Assembly: GCA_964410915.1 (NCBI GenBank)
Contig: CAYPIU010000046.1
Coordinates: 1-13,212, forward strand
Source of the DNA: CAZFJG01 sp964410915
Lineage (GTDB): Bacteria; Synergistota; Synergistia; Synergistales; JAFGMB01
DNA: 13,212 nucleotides
Direction: 5' to 3'
Shown here piece by piece: positions 1 to 6,438 of the stretch (its first letter is position 1; each line of letters begins with the position of its first letter). A program made the translations under genes and the position numbers. The notes beneath the pieces are model-generated. The model searched no databases and was not told the origin of the DNA. It was given only the letters and a program-made list of their open reading frames with translations.

Positions 1-888
1 CTGGGACTTGCCATCGGTGATGCACTTGGAGCTTCAGTTGAATTTATGCCGCCAGGTACTTTTGAACCTGTTACAGGTTTTCGAAGTGGCGGGCGATTTG
101 ATCTCGAACCAGGTCAGTGGACTGACGATACTTCCATGGCTCTTTGCCTGGCGGAAAGCCTTGCCAAATGCAATGGCTTTGACCCCAAAGATCAGATGGA
201 TCGTTACATGATGTGGTTGAAGGATGGTTACCTGAGCTCTACGGGTGAGTGTTTTGATATAGGAAATACTTGCTTTCGTGCACTCACAAACTACAGGTTT
301 TCTGGAGATCCTTTCAGCGGTCCCACCCATGAAAGAAGCGCCGGTAACGGTTCTCTTATGAGGCTTGCTCCCATACCTCTTTTTTATTTCAATGATCCTG
401 AGAAGGCATTTTATTATGCCGGGGAGAGTTCCCGGACCACCCATGGAGCGAGGGAGGCCATAGATGCCTGTTGCTATTACTGTGGTCTCATAATCGGGGC
501 TCTTCAAGGTGTGTCAAAAGAAGATCTGTTATCTCCCTATTATTGTCCAGTAGTTGGATTTTGGGAACGAACCCCCCTTGCGACTAATATTGAGGAAGTG
601 TCCAGGGGATCTTACAAGCAAAAAGAGCCTCCCCAAATAAAAGGTTCCGGTTACGTGGTGAAATCCATGGAAGCAGCTCTCTGGGCATTTTACAAGACTG
701 AATCTTTCAGAGACGGTGCATTGCTTGCAGTTAATCTGGGCAACGATGCCGATACTACGGGAGCCATCTATGGTCAGTTCGCCGGAGCATACTACGGTAT
801 GGAAGGTATTCCAGAGGAGTGGATCCAGGGAGTTTATGCCAGGGACATGATCCTGGACTATGCAGATGGACTATTAAGAAGCAAATGA
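1..888 (+). CDS. ADP-ribosylglycohydrolase family protein (DraG/ARH-like), 5'-truncated by window edge
   Basis: This family of metal-dependent cytoplasmic hydrolases removes ADP-ribose from modified proteins or small molecules; the substrate cannot be told from sequence. The frame is open from base 1, giving 295 visible residues. Only a short N-terminus should be missing, because the family's opening motif GLAIGDALGASVEF is read from codon 2. Family landmarks follow in the right order: GQWTDDTSMAL (the TDD metal-binding motif, about nt 112-144), GNGSLMRLAPIPL (about nt 343-381), SSRTTHGAREAIDACCY (about nt 427-477) and the C-terminal LGNDADTTGAIYGQFAGAYYG (about nt 736-798), whose D-x-D-T-T supplies the other metal ligands. 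All the metal-binding acidic residues I would expect are present, so it should be active. A hairpin plus T-run follows the stop, separating it from the oxidoreductase operon. An internal ATG at nt 46 is not the start, because it would remove GDALG. Confidence 0.9.
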   Translation: MGLAIGDALGASVEFMPPGTFEPVTGFRSGGRFDLEPGQWTDDTSMALCLAESLAKCNGFDPKDQMDRYMMWLKDGYLSSTGECFDIGNTCFRALTNYRFSGDPFSGPTHERSAGNGSLMRLAPIPLFYFNDPEKAFYYAGESSRTTHGAREAIDACCYYCGLIIGALQGVSKEDLLSPYYCPVVGFWERTPLATNIEEVSRGSYKQKEPPQIKGSGYVVKSMEAALWAFYKTESFRDGALLAVNLGNDADTTGAIYGQFAGAYYGMEGIPEEWIQGVYARDMILDYADGLLRSK

Positions 889-894
889 TAAGGT

Positions 895-915
895 ACTGGT
901 AATATCCAGTTTTTT
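895..915 (+). terminator. Rho-independent terminator after the ADP-ribosylglycohydrolase gene
   Basis: Stem ACTGG (895-899) pairs with CCAGT (906-910) around a TAATAT loop and is followed directly by a run of T (to 915). It starts 6 nt after the stop codon. The stem is only 5 bp, so termination may be partial. Confidence 0.5.
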
Positions 916-1082
916 AGAACGCAAGATCCTTTAAGATGTAAATCTCTTCTTTTTTAGTGAAATGCGGTCTAACATCGAATAATTGCTCCGAAAGTAAAAA
1001 GGAACGACACTCTAAATCCCTGATAGAGCCTGCCCCTGGAAATGGAATTTTGATGGGAAAACCGATGTCACCTGGCTGCGGG

Positions 1083-1104
1083 GCTTGTCTGTCTCTTGAC
1101 AAGC
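1083..1104. repeat. Palindrome over the -35 of the oxidoreductase promoter (possible operator)
   Basis: GCTTGTC (1083-1089) and GACAAGC (1098-1104) form a perfect 7-bp inverted repeat around an 8-nt spacer. The right arm contains most of the TTGACA box, which would suit a repressor that blocks RNA polymerase. It is not followed by a T-run, so it does not look like a terminator. The cognate regulator is unknown, and the match to a redox regulator such as Rex is poor. Confidence 0.35.
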
Positions 1105-1123
1105 GTCAGGCAAAATGTATTCT
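1096..1123 (+). promoter_or_regulatory. Candidate sigma-70-type promoter for the oxidoreductase operon
   Basis: A perfect -35 TTGACA (1096-1101) is followed after 16 nt by TATTCT (1118-1123), which matches the TATAAT consensus at 4 of 6 positions and has an upstream TG. It lies 60 bp before the gamma-subunit start and is correctly oriented. No experimental support is available. Confidence 0.5.
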
Positions 1124-1182
1124 ATCTTAGTGAATTTAGAAATCTCAACGATGCAGCTATCTTGAAAGGAGTTGGTTTAGTA

Positions 1183-1755
1183 ATGCCTCAGGCCATTGAG
1201 ATACGGTGGCATGGACGAGGAGGACAGGGAGCCAAATCTGGTTCTGCCATACTCTCGGAAGTATTGTTTGAAGCCGGAAAACACGTTCAGTCTTTTCCGG
1301 AATACGGAGCAGAACGTCAGGGAGCTCCAATGAAGGCCTATAACAGGGTCTCAGACAAGCCTATCCGTAAACGTTGCGGAGTACAGAACCCTGATGTGGT
1401 AGCGGTTATTGATCCTACACTTCTGGATGCGGCCCGTCCTACAGAGGGATGCGATGAGGAAACGGTCTATCTTATCAATACTCCCATGTCACCTGTAGAG
1501 GTGAAGAGCAAACTTGGTCTGTCAGATTCAGTTAAGGTAATAACAATTGATGCAACAAAGATAACCCTTGAGGAATTTGGCCAGAACCGTCCCAATGCCC
1601 CAATGCTGGGGACTTTCGCCCAGGTCTTTACAGAGGTTCCCATCCAGGCATTCGTGGATCATTTCTCACACAAAATGTCAAAACTGCCTGAGAAGATCCT
1701 TTCTGCTAATCTCCGGGCTATCCAGAGAGGTTATGAGGAGGTGCAGATCGGATGA
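1183..1755 (+). CDS. porG: 2-oxoacid:ferredoxin oxidoreductase, gamma subunit (pyruvate-type)
   Basis: This is the gamma chain of the four-subunit thiamine-diphosphate enzyme that oxidatively decarboxylates a 2-oxoacid to acyl-CoA and CO2 while reducing ferredoxin. The 190-residue protein is a normal length. It shows the family N-terminus IRWHGRGGQGAKSGS (residues 7-21), then FPEYGAERQGAPMKAYNRVS and, near the C-terminus, PNAPMLGTF. I chose ATG 1183 because AAGGAG (1166-1171) precedes it and because the protein then starts a few residues before IRWHGRGGQG, as in relatives. A longer reading from TTG 1096 would add 29 unrelated residues and overlap the promoter. It is the first gene of the operon and overlaps the next by ATGA. 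Gamma chains of the 2-oxoisovalerate and pyruvate enzymes are similar, so the substrate assignment rests on the whole operon. Confidence 0.9.
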   Translation: MPQAIEIRWHGRGGQGAKSGSAILSEVLFEAGKHVQSFPEYGAERQGAPMKAYNRVSDKPIRKRCGVQNPDVVAVIDPTLLDAARPTEGCDEETVYLINTPMSPVEVKSKLGLSDSVKVITIDATKITLEEFGQNRPNAPMLGTFAQVFTEVPIQAFVDHFSHKMSKLPEKILSANLRAIQRGYEEVQIG

Positions 1756-2078
1756 GCGAGTGTAAGAACTGGAAAGAGATGAAAGATGTTGGTAAGCCCA
1801 AAAAATGGCAGGATGTACCAATGGGCGGTATTGCATATGGAGCTTCTGCCGAGAATGTTGAAACCGGACAGTGGAGAAGTATTCGACCTGTATGGAATGC
1901 AGATGAGTGTATTTCATGCATGCTCTGCTGGGTGCAATGCCCTGACCGTTCGATCAAGGTTGATGAGAACGGCAAGGTAACCGGCATAGACTACTTCTAC
2001 TGCAAGGGCTGCGGAATATGTGCACAAGTATGCCCCAAAAAGGCGATAGAGATGCGGCCTGAGGCCGACTTAGCGTAG
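1752..2078 (+). CDS. porD: 2-oxoacid:ferredoxin oxidoreductase, delta subunit (2[4Fe-4S] ferredoxin-like)
   Basis: This is the electron-transfer chain that carries electrons from the catalytic subunits to external ferredoxin. In 108 residues it has two complete CxxCxxCxxxCP motifs: Cys53, 56, 59, 63 (CISCMLCWVQCP) and Cys84, 87, 90, 94 (CKGCGICAQVCP), so two [4Fe-4S] clusters are expected. The roughly 50-residue N-terminal extension containing ENVETGQWRSIRP is typical of PorD-type subunits rather than free ferredoxins. ATG 1752 overlaps the gamma stop (ATGA) and is preceded by GAGGAGGTG (1735-1743), which points to translational coupling. The alpha gene starts 17 nt downstream. No key residue is missing. 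Confidence 0.92.
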   Translation: MSECKNWKEMKDVGKPKKWQDVPMGGIAYGASAENVETGQWRSIRPVWNADECISCMLCWVQCPDRSIKVDENGKVTGIDYFYCKGCGICAQVCPKKAIEMRPEADLA

Positions 2079-2095
2079 AAGGGAGTAGATCAAAT

Positions 2096-3262
2096 ATGCC
2101 ACATAAAGAAATAACATCAGGAAACTGGGCCTTTGCTGAAGCAATGCGCCAGATCAACCCGGACGTTGTTGCAGCATATCCCATAACTCCTTCCACGGAT
2201 ATAATCATGAAGTTTGCTGAATTTGTAGCCAACGGCAAGGTGGATACGAATTTTGTAACTGTTGAAAGTGAGCACTCGGCTATTACCGCGTGTGTAACTG
2301 CATCTGCATCGGGAGCCCGTGTTATGACAGCTTCAAGCGCGAATGGAGTAGCACTCATGCACGAAATATTCCCTATTGCTGGATGTTTCAGGACTCCCAT
2401 CGTTTTCGGTCTTGTAAACAGAAGTATTGGCGCCCCAATAAATATCCACTGTGATCATAGTGACAGCATGGGACAAAGAGACCTTGGATGGATACACCTT
2501 TACTGTGAAGATGCCCAGGAAGCATATGATACTGCCATTATGGCCATTCGCCTCAGTGAGAATGATGATGTGCTTACACCTGTTTTTGTCTGCCAGGACG
2601 GATTCATAACCAGCCATGGTTTTGAGCCTGTCGAATATATGGATGATGATGCGGTCAAGGACTTTGTTGGTGAAAGAGAGCCTGTGAACTCTCTTCTTGA
2701 CCTGGATAATCCTGTCAGTTACGGTTCATTCGCGATGTCTGAATACTACTTTGAGATCAAACGTCAGCAGATAGAGGCTCATAAGAAAGCCCTTGAGCTT
2801 TATGATGGGATCGCAAGGGAATTCGAGGCTGTTTCAGGCCGTTATTATCCCATGATAGATTGCTACAGGACTGAAGATGCCGATCAAGTGATAGTAATAA
2901 TGTCCTCTGCTTCAGGTGCTGTGAAGGATGTTGTGGACGAGATGCGTGAAAAGGGACATAAAGTAGGATGCCTTCGGATCCGCATGTTCCGGCCATTCCC
3001 TGTTGAAGCTGTAAGAAATGCTCTCAAGGGTAAAAAGGCAGTTGCCGTTCTTGACAGGTCTCTCAGCCTTGGCGGAACTGCTCCTCTTGTTGCGGAAGTG
3101 AGGAGCGCTCTCTACGCCGCCGGAGAAATGATCCCCATAAACAGCTGTATCTACGGCCTTGGCGGAAGAGACTTCTTCCCCCAGTATGCCGAGGACATCT
3201 TTATGGATCTCATAAATGGCAGGATGTCACCCGAAGAGCATTACATAGGTCTTCTTGAGTAG
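2096..3262 (+). CDS. porA: 2-oxoacid:ferredoxin oxidoreductase, alpha subunit (pyruvate-type)
   Basis: The alpha chain contributes the thiamine-diphosphate pyrimidine-binding domain and the transketolase C-terminal-like domain. The protein has 388 residues, normal for a separate alpha subunit. AAYPITPSTDI (about residues 26-36) is the signature at the start of the catalytic domain, VESEHSAI (56-63) holds the glutamate expected to activate the cofactor, and APINIHCDHSDSMGQRD-type sequence follows. The C-terminal part has IRMFRPFP, as in PorA proteins, then AVLDRSLSLGGTAPL and GLGGRDFFPQ near the end. GGGAG lies about 11 nt before ATG 2096. The stop at 3260-3262 sits inside the ribosome binding site of the beta gene. 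Pyruvate is the likeliest substrate, but a branched-chain 2-oxoacid cannot be excluded without phylogeny. Confidence 0.9.
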   Translation: MPHKEITSGNWAFAEAMRQINPDVVAAYPITPSTDIIMKFAEFVANGKVDTNFVTVESEHSAITACVTASASGARVMTASSANGVALMHEIFPIAGCFRTPIVFGLVNRSIGAPINIHCDHSDSMGQRDLGWIHLYCEDAQEAYDTAIMAIRLSENDDVLTPVFVCQDGFITSHGFEPVEYMDDDAVKDFVGEREPVNSLLDLDNPVSYGSFAMSEYYFEIKRQQIEAHKKALELYDGIAREFEAVSGRYYPMIDCYRTEDADQVIVIMSSASGAVKDVVDEMREKGHKVGCLRIRMFRPFPVEAVRNALKGKKAVAVLDRSLSLGGTAPLVAEVRSALYAAGEMIPINSCIYGLGGRDFFPQYAEDIFMDLINGRMSPEEHYIGLLE

Positions 3263-3267
3263 GGAGG
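3262..3267 (+). promoter_or_regulatory. Ribosome binding site that decides the beta-subunit start
   Basis: GGGAGG overlaps the last base of the alpha stop codon and lies 8 nt before ATG 3276. This favours 3276 over ATG 3270 and TTG 3255, and it implies coupled translation of alpha and beta. Confidence 0.6.
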
Positions 3268-3275
3268 GAATGAAG

Positions 3276-4220
3276 ATGAGTATAAAGATGAAAGATGTCA
3301 TTCAAAAGAAAAGCCCCATGACCCAGGGCCATCGTATGTGTCCCGGCTGCGGAGCTCCAACGGCAGTTCACCAGGGGCTCATGGGTGTGGATTCCCCCCT
3401 GGTAATAATCAATGCTACGGGATGCCTGGAGGTTTCCACTACTGTATATCCTTTCAGTGCATGGAATGTGCCGTGGATCCATACTGCTTTTGAAAACGCG
3501 GGAGCAGGCGCTTCCGGAGTGGAAGCGGCGTACAAAGCTCTCAAGAAGAAGGGCAAGATAGATAAAGATATCAAGTTTGTCGCTTTTGGAGGCGATGGAG
3601 GAACTTACGATATCGGTCTTCAGTCACTTTCCGGAGCACTCGAGAGAGGACATGACTTTACCTATATCTGCTATAACAACCAGGGTTATATGAATACTGG
3701 CGCGCAGAGAAGCAGTGCAACTCCCAGAGGCGCAAATGCAACAACTTCTCCTGCCGGCAGTGTTATTCCGGGTAAACTGCAGAAGCCAAAGGACCTGACA
3801 AGCATTGCTGCAGCCCACCATATTCCCTACGTTGCCCAGACTACCCTCTACAACCATATGGATGTGGCCAACAAGGTTAAAACAGCCATCGAGACACCGG
3901 GACCTGCTTTTGTCAACATACTTGTTCCCTGTGTTCTTTTCTGGAGGCTTGATCCTGCTCTCCAGGGAGATATCTGCAAAAAAGCTGCAGATACGCGCTT
4001 CTGGCCCATATACGAAGTTATCGACGGGGAATGGAAACTTTCCTACAAACCTAAAAAGAGAGTACCTGTTGAAGAGTTCCTGAAACCGCAGGGAAGATAT
4101 TCCCACCTCTTCAAGGGCGAAAACTCCAAGGCACTTCTTGAGCAGGCCCAGGCAGATATCGAGACAGGCTGGCAGTATATTCTTGATCGCTGCGGAGAGA
4201 CCTGGGAGCCCCAGGATTAG
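3276..4220 (+). CDS. porB: 2-oxoacid:ferredoxin oxidoreductase, beta subunit (pyruvate-type)
   Basis: The beta chain binds the diphosphate end of thiamine diphosphate and one [4Fe-4S] cluster. The 314-residue protein carries the four expected cluster cysteines: Cys22 and Cys25 in CPGCGAP, Cys50 in NATGCLE and Cys219 in LVPCVLFW. The cofactor/Mg motif GGDGGTYDIG (105-114) continues to YNNQGYMNTGAQRS (133-146), with SSATPRGANATTSPAG as in pyruvate enzymes. I chose ATG 3276 because GGGAGG (3262-3267) is spaced 8 nt from it. ATG 3270 would be only 2 nt from that site, and TTG 3255 would overlap the alpha stop. It is the last gene of the operon and is followed by a strong terminator. It acts in the cytoplasm as part of an alpha-beta-gamma-delta assembly. 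Confidence 0.92.
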   Translation: MSIKMKDVIQKKSPMTQGHRMCPGCGAPTAVHQGLMGVDSPLVIINATGCLEVSTTVYPFSAWNVPWIHTAFENAGAGASGVEAAYKALKKKGKIDKDIKFVAFGGDGGTYDIGLQSLSGALERGHDFTYICYNNQGYMNTGAQRSSATPRGANATTSPAGSVIPGKLQKPKDLTSIAAAHHIPYVAQTTLYNHMDVANKVKTAIETPGPAFVNILVPCVLFWRLDPALQGDICKKAADTRFWPIYEVIDGEWKLSYKPKKRVPVEEFLKPQGRYSHLFKGENSKALLEQAQADIETGWQYILDRCGETWEPQD

Positions 4221-4256
4221 CTGTAAGATCTAAACTGATATAGAAACCGGATATTC

Positions 4257-4292
4257 AAAAGGACCGCGCCATGCATAAGGGTGCGGTCCTTT
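4257..4292. terminator. Strong, probably bidirectional rho-independent terminator
   Basis: GGACCGCGCC (4261-4270) pairs with GGTGCGGTCC (4280-4289), giving ten pairs including one G-T, around a 9-nt loop. AAAA before it and TTT after it extend the stem and give T-tracts on both strands. The right T-run is cut by the N gap. It closes the oxidoreductase operon and could also stop transcription arriving from the - strand operon to the right. Confidence 0.85.
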
Positions 4293-4392
4293 NNNNNNNN
4301 NNNNNNNNNNNNNNNNNNNNNNNNNNNNNNNNNNNNNNNNNNNNNNNNNNNNNNNNNNNNNNNNNNNNNNNNNNNNNNNNNNNNNNNNNNNN
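4293..4392. other. Scaffold gap of 100 N
   Basis: Exactly 100 undetermined bases, the usual placeholder for a gap of unknown length. The two flanks may be closer or farther apart than shown. An apparent open frame across it (4281-4721, + strand) is meaningless. Confidence 0.98.
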
Positions 4393-4437
4393 TCTGTCAC
4401 ATTCGAGCAGGATCCTCTGACCCGGAAATGAGTTGGC

Positions 4438-5340
4438 CTAATCTATTCCGGCCAGGATCTTTTTTGCGTCCTCGCTGCCTTCCGCGGCAGCTTTCTGGAA
4501 CCACTTTTCAGCCTGGGGAAGGTCTTTTTTCATCCCGCTGCCCTTTGCGTACATCAGGCCTACCAGGTACATGGCTCTGGCGTTGCCCTCGTATGCTGCC
4601 TGGTTCAGCCAGTAATATCCCCTGTCGAAGTAGAGCTGCCCCTTGCCCTGGTCTCCCTGGTAGACATAGAGCAGGCCCAGTTCGACCATTGACCTTATGT
4701 CTTCCTGGAGTGATGCCATGAGGAACCACCACTCCGCCTTTTCCAGGTCTTTCATGCTCTTGTCGCCATAACCCCAATAGACGAATCCCAGGTTACGCTG
4801 GGCTTTTATGTGGTCCTCCATGGCGGCCTTTTCATACCACTGGGAAGCTTTTCTGTAATTCGGTTCAGAAATATATCCTTCGTCATGATATAGCCCAACC
4901 TTGTACTGGGATTTGCTGTGACCCTGTTCTGCTGCTTTTCTGTAGAGTTCGAAAGCTTTTTCCCTGTTCTGTGGAATTCCTCTACCTGAATGATACATGT
5001 TTGCCAGATTGTATTGTGCGTTCTTCTGACCCTGGTTTGCCGCCTTCTCGTACCAATAGGCGGCTTTTTTAAGGTCCTTATCAAAAATGTAACCGAAGTC
5101 GTAGTAGATACCCATATAGAACTGGGCTACCCTGTGTCCCTTTTGTGCTGCTTCCTTGAAGAGTTCAAAGGCCTTGTGGCGATCTTTGGGTTTGCCATTG
5201 CCTTTGTGGTACTGCCGGGCCAGCTTGTATTGAGAGTTCCCATTCTGTGCGCAGGAAGCAGGAGGAACATCTGCCGCGAAAATCAATAAACTTATCATCA
5301 ATATGGCAAGAAAAAGAGATTTTATTTCAGGTCTTTTCAT
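4438..5340 (-). CDS. Exported Sel1-like repeat (SLR/TPR-type) protein
   Basis: This 300-residue protein begins with a Sec signal peptide (MKRPEIK, then a hydrophobic core to about residue 22, likely cut near ASCA, residue 31; the sequence is not a good lipobox). The rest is about seven Sel1-type helical repeats of 35-39 residues, at roughly 35-69, 70-105, 106-141, 142-177, 178-214, 215-253 and 254-289. Recurring features are A-x-Y-x-L-A/G, G-x-G and KAxxWYEKAA. Such solenoids act as scaffolds for protein-protein contacts, often in the cell envelope; no partner or catalytic role can be read here. ATG 5340 is preceded by a GGAGG site with about 8 nt spacing. It lies 18 nt downstream of another exported protein gene on the same strand, so the two are probably co-transcribed. 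The 3' end is intact just before the N gap. Confidence 0.9.
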   Translation of the reverse strand: MKRPEIKSLFLAILMISLLIFAADVPPASCAQNGNSQYKLARQYHKGNGKPKDRHKAFELFKEAAQKGHRVAQFYMGIYYDFGYIFDKDLKKAAYWYEKAANQGQKNAQYNLANMYHSGRGIPQNREKAFELYRKAAEQGHSKSQYKVGLYHDEGYISEPNYRKASQWYEKAAMEDHIKAQRNLGFVYWGYGDKSMKDLEKAEWWFLMASLQEDIRSMVELGLLYVYQGDQGKGQLYFDRGYYWLNQAAYEGNARAMYLVGLMYAKGSGMKKDLPQAEKWFQKAAAEGSEDAKKILAGID

Positions 5341-5358
5341 TATTTTGTCCTCCTGTCC

Positions 5359-6318
5359 CTAAAAGTAGTGGCTGGTTTCAAAATAAAGGGTCCCGGGCAG
5401 GGCATCTATCACAAGATTTCCTGCAGGCCAGAGCCTGTTCATGTAGCCTCTTTGTCCATAGATATTCCCGGTGATGGAGTTGTTCTTCAAGTGGGCTTCT
5501 CCCTGAATGCTTCCGTCGAAGGGGGCGCTTTGCCCGTTTCCCTCCAGGTCTATCCGGCCATATATCTCCCATTTCAGGTCTTTGGGCATTTCAGAAAGGT
5601 TAAGGTATGTTCTGTTCGGGTCTGGGCTTCTGATCTCGCCTCTTTTGATCCTGAAATAGAAATATATGTAATCGCTGCCCATCTGTATCGTTATTTTTCC
5701 GTCTCCCCGTATCTGGGGTATTCCGTGCTTATCGAGATAGACTTCGAAGGAAAGGCTGTTATCCTTGAAAGGAAGCATTAGCTGTTCTCTTGACTTGAAA
5801 TATCCGGTGGACCTCAAGGTCTCTGCTGATACTGTTGTTATCTTTTCCTGTTTGGGTGGTGCGTTTTTCTTCCTTGCCTGTGCGATCAGTTTTGCCAGAT
5901 CAGTACCATCTCCCGTAGCGATCCAGGTCTTTGCTGCCTGAAGACGGTTCCCCATCTTTTGATAATATTGTATGTCCCTGGTATATCCATTATCCAGGGC
6001 TTTGTCCAGGTTTAATTGAGCCCGTAACTGCTGCTTTTCTATATGGTACAGAAGGGTTCCCTTGAACTCCGCGGGCAGGTTGGTAAGGACGGTGCTGAAA
6101 CTCAGCGGATCATTGATGGCATATCCTCCAGTGGTGATGGCCCAGTCCAGGGTGTTTCTGAAAATATCTCCCACCCTTATCTTGACCCTGTTCTTGCCTT
6201 CTCCCACATATATGGGAAGGGACATTACTTTAGATAGAGATGCTGCATGAGCGGATGTAGCAAAAGAGGCAATTAACAAAGTAAAAACGATCAAAACTAC
6301 AGACAATCTTTTTATCAT
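5359..6318 (-). CDS. Exported protein of unknown function
   Basis: I do not recognise this family. The 319-residue product starts with a clear Sec signal peptide (MIKRLSVVLIVFTLLIASFA, probable cleavage after AHA, residue 25). The mature part has a probably alpha-rich first half (about 50-150) and a basic, proline-containing linker (about 150-160, KKNAPPKQEK). Residues 180-319 are probably beta-rich, with alternating hydrophobic/polar stretches such as SDYIYFYFRIKRGEIR and LKWEIYGRIDLEG, and the chain ends in ETSHYF. A terminal aromatic residue recalls outer-membrane beta-proteins, but this is weak. I chose ATG 6318 because GGAGGTGA stands 8 nt before it; the upstream in-frame start at 6336 would include that site in the coding region. 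It is the first gene of a two-gene unit with the Sel1-repeat gene and is divergent from the IS remnant and the membrane operon. Confidence 0.8.
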   Translation of the reverse strand: MIKRLSVVLIVFTLLIASFATSAHAASLSKVMSLPIYVGEGKNRVKIRVGDIFRNTLDWAITTGGYAINDPLSFSTVLTNLPAEFKGTLLYHIEKQQLRAQLNLDKALDNGYTRDIQYYQKMGNRLQAAKTWIATGDGTDLAKLIAQARKKNAPPKQEKITTVSAETLRSTGYFKSREQLMLPFKDNSLSFEVYLDKHGIPQIRGDGKITIQMGSDYIYFYFRIKRGEIRSPDPNRTYLNLSEMPKDLKWEIYGRIDLEGNGQSAPFDGSIQGEAHLKNNSITGNIYGQRGYMNRLWPAGNLVIDALPGTLYFETSHYF

Positions 6319-6326
6319 GTGAAAGA

Positions 6327-6334
6327 TCACCTCC
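6327..6334 (-). promoter_or_regulatory. Ribosome binding site that decides the start of the exported protein
   Basis: On the minus strand GGAGGTGA is followed by 8 nt and then ATG 6318. It is close to the ideal anti-Shine-Dalgarno match and excludes the longer reading from 6336. Confidence 0.7.
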
Positions 6335-6352
6335 ACTTTATTAGAATAAAAT

Positions 6353-6385
6353 TACCATGTACGATAATATTTCAGAAGCATGGTA
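6353..6385. repeat. Inverted repeat flanking the putative -10 of the exported-protein operon
   Basis: TACCATG (6353-6359) and CATGGTA (6379-6385) are perfect 7-bp arms separated by 19 nt, and the TATTAT box lies between them. This could be an operator or chance; no regulator is implied by the neighbours. Confidence 0.3.
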
Positions 6386-6391
6386 TACAAA
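6364..6391 (-). promoter_or_regulatory. Weak candidate promoter for the exported-protein operon
   Basis: On the minus strand TATTAT (6369-6364) is a good -10. The best -35 at 16-nt spacing is TTTGTA (6391-6386), only a partial match. It lies about 45 bp before ATG 6318. Confidence 0.3.
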
Positions 6392-6410
6392 CCTGTTTTT
6401 AAAGCTTGGT

Positions 6411-6428
6411 TTCAATTTCTAAGTGCAA
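6411..6428 (+). repeat. Left terminal inverted repeat of the IS30-family remnant
   Basis: TTCAATTTCTAAGTGCAA matches the reverse complement of the right end (TTCAACTTATAAGTGCAA) at 16 of 18 positions. Confidence 0.75.
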
Positions 6429-6438
6429 TTTAGGTTGA

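Larger units (their letters stand above)
889..1182. other. Intergenic region ahead of the 2-oxoacid oxidoreductase operon
   Basis: This 294-bp stretch has no convincing gene. It holds the terminator at its left end and a candidate promoter with an overlapping palindrome near its right end. Small inverted repeats lie between them (CTCTA/TAGAG around nt 1010-1030; GCCCC at 1032-1036 with GGGGC at 1080-1084), but I could not match them to a known riboswitch class. A 62-codon minus-strand frame (914-1102, TTG start) has no recognisable motif and no clear ribosome binding site. Confidence 0.5.

Noticed and set aside
34..507. 157-codon minus-strand frame opposite the ADP-ribosylglycohydrolase
   Set aside because: It is antisense to a gene with all family motifs; composition and position indicate a shadow.
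914..1102. 62-codon minus-strand frame with TTG start in the intergenic region ahead of the oxidoreductase operon
   Set aside because: No clear ribosome binding site and no recognisable motif, and it lies between a terminator and a promoter that better explain the region. A conserved small protein cannot be fully excluded.
1096..1182. Longer N-terminus for the gamma subunit from TTG 1096
   Set aside because: It would overlap the -35 and -10 boxes, lacks a ribosome binding site and adds residues not found before the IRWHGRGGQG motif in the family.
889..1182. Riboswitch or T-box leader ahead of the oxidoreductase operon
   Set aside because: The promoter candidate lies downstream of most of this stretch, and I found no conserved core of a known riboswitch or T-box.
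3624..4106. 160-codon minus-strand frame opposite the beta subunit
   Set aside because: It is an antisense shadow of a strongly conserved enzyme gene and has no domain signal of its own.
4281..4721. Open frame on the + strand running through the N gap
   Set aside because: It includes undetermined bases, and its readable part is antisense to the well-supported Sel1-repeat gene.
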